A stretch of DNA of 64,000 nucleotides, from assembly GCA_900539725.1 (NCBI GenBank), contig UQDI01000002.1, positions 29,508 through 93,507 on the forward strand, read 5' to 3'. Position 1 is the stretch's first letter. Every line of letters begins with the position of its first letter. Origin of the DNA: an uncultured Eubacteriales bacterium. Lineage in GTDB: Bacteria; Bacillota; Clostridia; Tissierellales; Peptoniphilaceae. The notes beneath the pieces are model-generated. The model ran no database searches. It had not been told where the DNA came from and worked only from the letters and a program-made list of their open reading frames with translations. Shown here one piece after another: positions 50,941 through 60,100 of this stretch. A program made the position numbers and the translations under genes.

Positions 50941-51909
50941 TTGTCTTATCTAAAGAGTCTACAAGAGGCAGTTCAGCCCTTTACTAAGACCGTAGGGCGC
51001 GATATACTTACGAAGAAACCAAAAACACTTCAGTTAAATATAACGAGGAAGTGTAACTTGGCATGCAAACATTGTCACGTAGCGTGCTCACCCGCAAGAA
51101 GCGAGGATATGGATATGCGCACAGCCGAAAGAGCCATGCAGATACTTAAAGAGTGGGACTTCACTACACTTGACATAACAGGCGGAGCACCCGAAATGAG
51201 CTCTGTCTATAGATACCTCATAGATACAGCCGCGTCCATGGATAAGAAAATCATGACCAGATCAAATTTAACTATCTTTAATGAAGATGAGTATAGAGAT
51301 CTCCCTGAGTTTTTGGAAGAAAGAAAAGTCGAGATTGTCGCTTCACTGCCATTCTACGAAGAAGTAAAGACAGATAAAGTTAGAGGCATAGGCGTTTTTC
51401 ATGAGTCCATCGAAGTACTTCAAAGGCTCTGTGCACTTGGCTACGGACGCGACGAAGTGCTTCAGCTGAACCTCGTCTACAACCCGAGCGGCGCCATGAT
51501 ACCATCGAGTCAAGACCAGCTCGAGGCCATATATAGAAAAAAGCTTAATGATGAGTACGACATAGACTTTAATAATCTATTCAGCATGACCAACTCACCC
51601 ATAGGCCGCTTCGGTGAGTGGCTCGATAGATCAGGCAATATGCAAAGGTACCTTAGAAGGCTTTGCGATGCCTTCAACCCAGCGATCGTTGATGAACTTA
51701 TGTGCCTTGACACGCTATCCGTTGATTACGACGGCAGTGTATATGACTGCGACTTTAACCTCGCTCTCGGCATGAAAATCACTGGAGAGCACAAGACCAT
51801 CTTCGATATAGAAAAAGACGATTTAATCGGACGAAAAATTAAAACAATGAACCATTGCTACACATGTACAGCCGGCAGCGGCTCCTCATGAGGCGGAGCA
51901 TTGGAGTAG
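50941..51909 (+). CDS. arsS: Radical SAM ArsS-type enzyme, probable selenoprotein (in-frame TGA, Sec317)
   Basis: This radical SAM enzyme coordinates a 4Fe-4S cluster through CNLACKHC (CxxxCxxC, about residues 38-45), and LDITGGAPEMS follows. The C-terminal region matches the rSAM/SeCys type (arsenosugar biosynthesis ArsS), ending HCYTCTAGSGSS then TGA at 51889-51891. Homologues have C-GGA there, sometimes selenocysteine. After the TGA, the frame continues GGALE to TAG at 51909, matching the expected GG-A tail. The protein would be 322 residues with a terminal Cys-Sec cluster. The start is TTG at 50941, immediately after the upstream stop, with GGAGA as ribosome binding site. ArsS joins methylated arsenic to a 5'-deoxyadenosyl group. 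Confidence 0.85.
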
Positions 51910-51927
51910 TTACTCACATAGAGCTTC
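51895..51927 (+). promoter_or_regulatory. Candidate bacterial SECIS element in arsS
   Basis: The core hairpin is GAGT-AGTT-ACTC at 51904-51915, with its loop G separated by 17 nt from the TGA. GGAGC at 51895 can extend it with GCTTC at 51923 (one wobble). The latter is also the left arm of the operon terminator, so the two folds compete. Confidence 0.5.
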
Positions 51928-51953
51928 CTGTCATTTGACGAGAAGCATTTTTT
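51923..51953 (+). terminator. Terminator after arsS
   Basis: GCTTC and GTC pair with GAC and GAAGC around loop ATTT, with a 2x2 internal loop, followed by seven Ts. Confidence 0.8.
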
Positions 51954-52000
51954 TGCTAATTTAAACAATAATAATATTTATGCCAATAGCAAAATTTATA

Positions 52001-52029
52001 TTGCTTTTTATAAAAATATATTGTATAAT
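52001..52029 (+). promoter_or_regulatory. Flavodoxin promoter
   Basis: TTGCTT at 52001-52006 and TATAAT at 52024-52029, 17-bp spacing. Confidence 0.65.
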
Positions 52030-52033
52030 AAAT

Positions 52034-52055
52034 TTAGTTAGCAATGACTAACTAA
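52034..52055 (+). promoter_or_regulatory. Palindromic operator over the flavodoxin start site
   Basis: TTAGTTAG and CTAACTAA are perfect 8-bp arms around CAATGA, placed 4 bp past the -10. The form resembles MarR-family operators; no such regulator is in the window. Confidence 0.65.
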
Positions 52056-52072
52056 TAAAGGAGGTTTTATAG

Positions 52073-52492
52073 ATGAAAGCAAGCGTAATATACTGGTCAG
52101 GCACAGGAAACACAGAGGCCATGGCGAATGAAATCGCTTCAAAGCTAAAAGAGCTTGGAGCAGATACAAAGCTAGTATCAGTTGAAGAGGCATCTATTGA
52201 TGACGCGAAAGAGGCGGATGTTCTTGCACTTGGCTGCCCAGCCATGGGAGCAGAAGAGCTTGAAGAAGACTACTTCAGACCTTACTTTGACAGCATCAAA
52301 GACGTGATCAAAGACAAAAAAGTTGCTATCTTCGGTTCATACGAGTGGAACAGTGGAGAGTGGATGGAGCTTTGGAAAAACGAATGTGCTGACAGCGGCA
52401 TAGAAGTCGTAGACGCACTTATCGCATACGACCATCCAGATGCAGAAGCACTAGCAAAGTGCAGAGAGCTAGCAGAAAAACTAATGAAGTAA
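52073..52492 (+). CDS. fld: Flavodoxin
   Basis: This 139-residue short-chain flavodoxin carries FMN for low-potential electron transfer. The FMN phosphate loop is YWSGTGNTEAMANEIA (about 6-21). ADVLALGCPAMGAEELEEDYF holds the second FMN-contacting loop, and VAIFGSYEWNSGEWMELW the third. It sits 163 bp after arsS with its own promoter and a palindromic operator, and may donate electrons to radical SAM enzymes such as ArsS. That link is inferred from position. Confidence 0.92.
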   Translation: MKASVIYWSGTGNTEAMANEIASKLKELGADTKLVSVEEASIDDAKEADVLALGCPAMGAEELEEDYFRPYFDSIKDVIKDKKVAIFGSYEWNSGEWMELWKNECADSGIEVVDALIAYDHPDAEALAKCRELAEKLMK

Positions 52493-52540
52493 TTTATCAA
52501 GGAGCGTTGAGCCCCCTTGGCGCCCCTTGTACATATAAAA

Positions 52541-52562
52541 AAACTGCCCATCAAGGCAGTTT
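52541..52562. terminator. Bidirectional terminator between convergent genes
   Basis: AAACTGCC pairs with GGCAGTTT across a 6-nt loop. The A run before it makes a T tail for the minus-strand ZIP gene. On the plus strand a weaker tail (CTTG) follows the flavodoxin gene. Confidence 0.8.
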
Positions 52563-52586
52563 CTTGTATTTATGCTCTTAAAACCA

Positions 52587-53360
52587 TTATCCAAGTAATA
52601 TATCCAGTATCATCATAACAACAAAACCAAAGATGATACCGTAAGTTGATTCACGCTCGTAACCCTTGGAGTGCGTTTCAGGAATGATCTCGTCACAGAT
52701 AACGAAAAGCATCGCACCCGCAGCCGTAGCAAGCACAACAGGCAAAGCAGGCTTAAATACATTGACAAGACTGTAACCAAGCACCGCGCCCACCGGTTCA
52801 ACTAGTCCAGTCAGAGCAGCCACCATAAAAGCGTACTTCGTAGTGTAATTCTCACGCACAAGACTCAAGGCAACAGCTAGACCCTCAGGCATATTTTGTA
52901 TGCCGATACCAAGAGCAAGCGCAAGACCATCGTTGATATTCTCAGTACCAAAACCAACACCAGTCGCCATACCCTCAGGAAAATTGTGAATGGTGATCGC
53001 GATGATAAATAACCAGATTTGACTTAAAGAAGACGATGCGCCCTCACGTCTCTTGTCAATAAGGTGCTCGTGAGGCGAGAACTTGTCAATCATGTCAATG
53101 ACAAAGGCGCCAAAGATGATACCCAAAGAAGTGATCATAACCGCCTTGAAGTCCCCACCACCATATTCAATCGATGGCATAACCAAAGAGAAACAAGTCG
53201 CCGACAGCATTATACCCGCAGCAAAGCCAAGCATAACATCAAGAAGCTTTTGCGAAACATTCTTCGTGAAAAAGACAGGCACCGCGCCCAAAGCAGTCAT
53301 TAGTCCCGGAAAGACAAGACCAAAGGCAACAATCGCCTCCCTTGTAAAATATTTGTCCAT
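52587..53360 (-). CDS. ZIP-family metal transporter
   Basis: This 257-residue protein has about eight transmembrane segments. It carries the ZIP hallmarks HNFPEGMATGVGFG (about 126-139) and IQNMPEGLAVALSLVRE (about 154-170), whose His, Asn, Pro, Glu residues bind metal in the translocation path. ZIP proteins import zinc or other divalent cations into the cytoplasm. It is the only major minus-strand gene of the window apart from the first. AAAGGAG precedes the start, and it is close to ZupT in type. Confidence 0.92.
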   Translation of the reverse strand: MDKYFTREAIVAFGLVFPGLMTALGAVPVFFTKNVSQKLLDVMLGFAAGIMLSATCFSLVMPSIEYGGGDFKAVMITSLGIIFGAFVIDMIDKFSPHEHLIDKRREGASSSLSQIWLFIIAITIHNFPEGMATGVGFGTENINDGLALALGIGIQNMPEGLAVALSLVRENYTTKYAFMVAALTGLVEPVGAVLGYSLVNVFKPALPVVLATAAGAMLFVICDEIIPETHSKGYERESTYGIIFGFVVMMILDILLG

Positions 53361-53453
53361 AATAAATCTCCTTTAAATAATACTAAAAAGATTATATTAT
53401 ATAGCTAATTAAAAGTCAATAAAAAGGGTAAAATACATAAAGGAGTTGATAAA

Positions 53454-53987
53454 ATGTACTATATAGATACACTTAAGAAAGAGCATGAGTATATAATTAA
53501 GCTCACAGACCACATACTAGAAGTCTCTAAAGATATAATGAATGGCCATGTCAATGGCAGCGCCATAAGAACCATAACAGACGTGATTAAAAATTACGCC
53601 GACGGCTACCACCACAAAAAAGAAGAGGACCTAGTCTTTAGAGCCATGTTAGACCACCTTGGTGAGCTTGCAGAAAAACTCGTTACAAACGGCATGCTAG
53701 TTGAGCACGACCTAGCTCGCTACGAACGAATGATGATAGATGAAAGCCTTAAACACTATGAAGAAAATCAAACAGACGAGGCGCGCCTTGAACTGATAGG
53801 CCACCTAATGAGCTATCGCTCACTGTTAATACGTCACGCAGACAAAGAGAATAAAGTCGTCTATCCATTCGCCATGAAAAACCTTCCCGAAGAGATTCAA
53901 AAGAAATTAGATGAAGAGACAAAAGCCTTTGAAGAAGAAAATAAAGATCAAAGAGACAGATACCTAGATATTATAAATAAATTCTAA
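53454..53987 (+). CDS. Hemerythrin-like domain protein
   Basis: This 177-residue helical protein is of the DUF438-independent hemerythrin cation-binding type. The di-iron ligand pattern is visible: LKKEHEYIIKLTDHILEV with His at about 8 and 18, YHHKKEEDLVFRAM with His and Glu at about 51-57, GMLVEHDLARYERMM with a further His/Asp, and LLIRHADKENKVVYPFA with the last His and Glu. It probably senses or scavenges oxygen, nitric oxide or iron. It is divergent from the ZIP gene and ends in a hairpin. Confidence 0.87.
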   Translation: MYYIDTLKKEHEYIIKLTDHILEVSKDIMNGHVNGSAIRTITDVIKNYADGYHHKKEEDLVFRAMLDHLGELAEKLVTNGMLVEHDLARYERMMIDESLKHYEENQTDEARLELIGHLMSYRSLLIRHADKENKVVYPFAMKNLPEEIQKKLDEETKAFEEENKDQRDRYLDIINKF

Positions 53988-54026
53988 ATATGACGAAATT
54001 GTAAGAAATTTAATAAAGTAAAGCGC

Positions 54027-54073
54027 AAACGCTACTTAATGAGTATATATCACTAAAGTAGCGTTTTCTTTGT
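54027..54073 (+). terminator. Terminator after the hemerythrin gene
   Basis: AACGCTACTT pairs with AAGTAGCGTT across an 18-nt loop and is followed by TTCTTTG. Confidence 0.7.
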
Positions 54074-54095
54074 GTCAATATCACCATAAAGCGAC

Positions 54096-54124
54096 TTGCA
54101 TTAAATATTAATCCGTGATATAAT
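54096..54124 (+). promoter_or_regulatory. Promoter of the giant surface protein gene
   Basis: TTGCAT at 54096-54101 and TATAAT at 54119-54124, 17-bp spacing. A second TATAATA occurs at about 54148 and may serve as an alternative. Confidence 0.6.
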
Positions 54125-54182
54125 ATTCCTATTATAATAGAGATATTATAATAAAATTTAAAAAAGAAAGGAGGGGAGAAAA

Positions 54183-57100
54183 ATGAACAGAAAAATAAGA
54201 GTAATAATACTCACAATGGTTCTAACTGTTCTTATGTTTGGAGGCACACGTTTGATGGCAGAAGATAACTTAGACGTGAACACTACAGAAGCTTCTCAAA
54301 CAGAAACTCCCAAAGATGAAGGAAAAGTAGAACCAATGGCTAAAGAAGGTGAAGAAGGGGAATCTTCAGTTGAAACAGATAAAAATACTGATATAGATGG
54401 TAATGAAGCTAATGATGAAAAAGTGACAGGTGAAACTGAAACTACAGAACCAAAAGCTAATGAAAATGAAAATACTGAAAAAACTGAAGATAAACCTGAG
54501 GCAAAGCAAGAGGAGAAAAAGACTGAAGCACCTAAGCAAGAGGAGAAAAAACCAGAAGCTAAAAAAGCTGACAAGCCAGCTGAGGCACCAGCGAAGGCAC
54601 CAGAAAAACCAAAAGAACCTGGTACAGAAGATGGTGGCGAAAGCGAAGATGCAGGCAAAACATCTGACACAGGTACTACACCAACAGAAGGCAAAGGAAC
54701 TGGCGAAGGTGAAGGCACTGAGACAACACCAGAAGTAGATCCTGACAAAGACAAAGATTTAAGCGATTTAAAAGCTCAAATCGAAAAAGAAAAGGATCCA
54801 AAGAAAAAAGCTGATCTTCAAAAAGAATACAACGAAAAGTATTTAGCAAAAGTCGAAGCCGAAGGAAAAGATAAAATTGATCCTGAACTTCAAGAACGTT
54901 TAACTGATGATAATGATATTAAAAATTACAATATCATTAAGGCTAAACAAAAGGAGCTTAAGGAAAAGAAAGAAGCAATTGATAAAAAAGTTGCTGAAGG
55001 AAAGCTTAAACCAAACGAAGTCAACGATCTTTATGCTGATTATGAAAAATCAATTAAGGAGTATAATGATCTTGTAGGTAGCTTTAATCCACCAAGAAAG
55101 CTTACAGCTGAAGAAACAGAAATCAAAAAGGATTATACAAAGAAACCGTATATCAATATTGATGAAAAAAATTCTTCACCAGCAGGTAAGGCTAAGTATG
55201 CTGAGTACAAAAAGTACAAAGAAGCCTTAGATAAAGCACTAAACCCTAAGGAAAATGGACTTACAAAAGAAGAATATGAGGCACTTGGTGTAAAAGATCT
55301 TAAAGGACTAAAAGCTGAATTTGATAAGCTAAACCAAGAAGTTCTTGACATGATTAACTCGGGCAAGGATATTGTTCCAGCATTTACAGATGGAGATGGC
55401 AAACCAAAAGTAGACATCTTCGCTTATGATTTCTCTGGTTCTGTAGATTTAAATAAAAAAGTTGAAGAGGGAAAAGATTATTATATTCCAGACGGAACAA
55501 AACTTGATTTATTTGTTCAAGTTGGTAGAAATAATGATGGAAGTAAAATTAAGTTTACTTTAACACCGACAAAAGTTGGCGAGCCAGAAGGCGGAGAAGT
55601 AAGTGCTAGAGATAATGTTATCTACTTGAATGGAGAAGAGATTAAACTAAATAGAGTAGATAATCCTGATGGAACATATCATTATGAGTTTGAAACAAGT
55701 TACAACTTTGGCGTAGCACAGCTTAAATTCACAATACCAGCCATCTATGGAGAGCTTCATGAAGGCTTCAACATCGGTATACAAGTTGGCGAGAAAAAAA
55801 TTAGCAATAACTTCTTAATCACTAAGAAAGGCTACGACGAAAAGCCAGATACAGGCTCTATCGGTAACACTGATATTGAAAATCCAAAGAAAGAAGACGC
55901 TGGTAAGACAGAAGGCTCAAAAGTTACTGAGCATACAGATAAGCTATTTAACATCTTTGCTATATTAAAAGAATCAAATGGCTATATCGATAAAGTACTT
56001 GTTAACTCATCAAACGGTCAAGCACTTCCACTAGCTCATGTCAAGATCACAATGACATTACCACAAAATTACGATGGTAATTTTGCTGAATATATCCACA
56101 AATCTGGTCTAAAATATGAAGACCAAGGCAATGGAAAATATGTTCTTGAACTTGACACAAAAGAGTTTGGTAATAACCTTATAGAAGAAAATGGCAAATA
56201 TTATTTGAAGAATGCAGATGGAAGTAAGGGAACTGAGCTAAAAAAAGCTACTGACAATGATCTTACAAATGCACTTCTTACTGGCAAAGACGGTAAAACT
56301 TATGTTGATGCAGAAGGTAAAGAACATAAAGTTACTACAGTAGAAGTTTTAGAAAATGAAACAAATAAGCCTACTGACGATGTATACAGACTTGTAGACA
56401 AAACAGTGCAAAAGAAAAACGCGGAAGGCAATTTTGAAGATGTATGCATATTAAATGACAAAAACATTGGTACAAGCAATGGATTAACTTATGAACTTCG
56501 TGGCGACACACTTCTTATCTATAAGAAAGAGGATGTCAAAGATGTTTATGATGGTCATGTATCAAATAAAGACAACGAGGCTGAACCAAAAGTAACACCT
56601 ACCAATGAAGGCAAGCAAGTTACTATTAAAGAAACTGAAACTAGTAAAGATGAATCTTATGGTGGAACAATAGTTGAAAATGCTATCTTTGATAAAGATG
56701 GTAAATATCTTAAAAAATCAAGTGACGAGCTTAAAGGTGAACCAGAAGCTTTAATCGACCAAAACGGCAAAAAGTATACAGGCAATGTAATTTTAACTGA
56801 GGATGAAAAGAAAGCCGGATTTAAAGAAATCGATGGTAAAAAATACAATATTGTTACTAATGGAGTTTTTGAAAAAATCACAAAAACTGTTGGTAGCAAA
56901 GAAGTAACTGAATATTATATCATTGATGGTTTAAGCTATAGTGATAAACTTTCACTTATTGATAAGTTCGGACGTAAAATGGATATTGGCGTTACAAAAA
57001 ATGATGATGGCACATATACTTTTACAAAAGACAAACATGATCCTAAAACATCAAATGGTACAACATTAATTGTTGGCAATAAAGATGAACTAATTTACGT

Positions 57101-60100
57101 TAACAGTAAAAATTATAAAGTTACTGATACAAACGGACTAGAATATATAGTAGGTAAATACTACTATAACGGAACAAAGCTTGTAGGTATTACTGAAAAA
57201 GATAAAATCATCGGCGATAAGTATTATCCAGACCTAGTTAAAGCTCTTCTAAAGAGAAAAACAATAGAAACTTACACTACAGATGATGGAAAAAATCTTG
57301 AAGTTCCAGACAAAGCTAATAAGCTATATGGAAGTGACAAGAAAAAAGATTACTACAAAGATGGCGATAATTTTTATGCTAAGCAAACTATTGGCGAAGG
57401 CGAAAATCAAAAGACTATCTTTGTAAGTGAAAATGAAGTTTTAACTGAAGATTCAGTAAAGAAAATCGTTCAAGTTTATCAAAATGGAAGCCAAAAGCTA
57501 GTTGATGTTGACAGTATATTTAATGCTATTAACCAAGCAAAATTCCAAATCAAGTTCCCGGGCTTCTTAGCAGGTAAAAAAGTTGTTTATACTCTAAAGA
57601 CAGATATTGCTGCAGATTATGAACACATAAATACTGATGGAAATAGTGAAAGAATTTCTATCTATAAAGATAAAGATGGAAATCATATGAACGCTAAATC
57701 AGAAAAAACTATCAATAAGTATTTCACTTTAAAGAACGTAGAAGAAAAGAACTATAATTTCTTTAAACAACATCCAGATGCTTTAGAAAAGAATCTTGAT
57801 TATCATTTCTTTAATATCTTCTTCCGTGATGGAAGCGATAGACAAAGAGATGTTTATATTGGAGATTTATTAGATCTTGAAGAAAAATCTAAAACAGATG
57901 AAAATTTAAAGAAAACTAATAAAAAAGAACTTGATTTATTAGCTAAATTAAGAAAAGAGCTTAGAAGATTAACTGGCAATGATAATGCTGACTTTAAGTA
58001 TGATAATGGAACTTTAACATTTGTTGACGGTGATAAAGAAATTAATGTTAATCGTACACTTCTTTGGAAAGTTGGTTTCAAAAATCCAGATGGAGCTTTA
58101 TTCCCAGAAGATTCTGACTCTGAAATTACTATCGAAGACCACAACATGGACAATCGTTTAGTATATGATGAGATCATCATCAACCATACTAGAAAAAAGT
58201 ATAAAGAAGCAGAAGAAGCAGCTGGCGAAAACTTTAAGGGAAATAAAGAATATTTCTTCTTAGATCAAATCAAGAGAATCTTCCTTGGAGTAAATCCAAA
58301 TTATAAAGATTATAGATTTGTTCCAGCTGGTGAAAACTATTTAATTACAAGAGCGGACATTGAAGCTGCTTTAAATAGTTTAGATTCAAATAACGAAGGT
58401 ACAATAACAAAAGGCTCTGGAGAAAATGCTATTTCTTATAAAGTAAGTTATGATCCGACAACAGCTCAAATTAAAATCAAAGTATTTGATGCTTTCTACA
58501 AACAACATAAGCCTACTAATACAGATAAAAACCATTTTAAAAGCCCAGTACAAAAAGGCTATCAAGAATGGGTAAAAGGCAGAATCACTGAATTTGATAA
58601 AATTACAGCAGATGATGTTAATGGATTTAAGACTGATTTTGAAAGCTTCATCAAGTCAACTTATAAAGAAACAACTGATTGTTTCGGAGTTTTGACACAT
58701 AAGTTTGACGAAATGATTAAGAAAATCAATAGTGACAAAACTTTAAATGATAATGCTAAAAAAGAAAAGATTGCAGAATTCAAAAAAGCATTTAAAAAAG
58801 AGCTTGAAAAATTAAATCTTGCTTATCTTGATATTGAAAAGAATGGTGGAGACTACAAATTCGACGATATGCGTTTCAACGCATTAAGAATCGAATTAGA
58901 AGCTGGTCAAAGTATCGGCGGCGCTATGGACAGTACAAAGAAAAAGTACCTAGGCATCACATCAGTTATCGTTCCAGACATTGACATACCATATACAGAT
59001 GAGTTTGGCGACAAGCTTACAAATAAAGATTTATATCTAAACCAAGAAGTTAAAAAGATATTAAAAAATGGTATTGGAGAAGGAGCAAATAAGAAAATTT
59101 ATAAAGAAGCAGACCTTAATGATGAAGCTAAGTTTAGAAAAATCATGGAAGAAGCTTATAAGAGAGTCAATGCTCTTAAGGATGACAAAGGTAATTCATT
59201 AATCAAAGATTTAGTTAAAGTTAATGATGGTAAAGTTGGTATCGAAAAGTATAATGTAAAACGAGGTAGTGAGTTTAAATACAATGACTTTGCTATTGGC
59301 GAAGGCGCTGACAAGAAGAGCTTAAAGGATAAAGCTGGTCACACAGTTAACCCATACTTTGTTGGCGATGGAGAAAACCCTATAACAGCTGATAAAAATA
59401 TAGAAAAATATTTAGAAGCTTATAAAGGCAAGATCAATGTAGACGAATTTAAAAACTCTGATCTATACAAAGAGCTTACGAATCCTGAAATCGAAATCGG
59501 TCTTTACTATATGCACGCACTTGGATACAACAGAGCTAAGTTTGCCAACAAGGCTAACTACAAGCTAAACAAGGTTCATCAAGGCCCTGGTATCTTTGGC
59601 AAAGAAGATAAGTGGAAGAACAAAGTGTGCTATCCAGGAATTGGTCAATGTATCGAAAATGCTGGCGGAAAAGATTTCCCAGCAGAAGAAGGCGGCCAAA
59701 CTCAAGATGAAGAGAAGATGAAGGCAGAAGATGACTTCTCACTATCTTATTCACCAGCTGCATCAAATTTCGAAAGTGAAAATCCTAAGTTTGATAAAAA
59801 ATCTAAAACAGGCAAGATTGATTTTTCAAATGATGAAGATAAAGACAAGAAAGTTGATTACACTATAGAATTGACTGTTGACAAACTAAAAACAGATCAA
59901 AAGATTGGCGGAGACTCAACAAAACCTATAGATCCAAAGGCAGCAGAGAAAGAAGCGAAAAACTATAACAAACGTGGTTACTTTGTTTACAAGAACTCAT
60001 TAATAATTGACTTCTTACCAGAAATCTTTAGATTTGAAAATGGTTCAAGTATGACTTTAACAATTGATGAAAAAGCCTTAACAGCTAACGGAGCTAACAC

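Noticed and set aside
53083..53376. Plus-strand frame antisense to the ZIP transporter
   Set aside because: Lies within a strongly supported minus-strand gene and shows no family resemblance.
54296..54754. Minus-strand Ser-rich frame in the giant surface protein
   Set aside because: Caused by the low-complexity Glu/Lys/Pro/Ala-rich stalk read in antisense.
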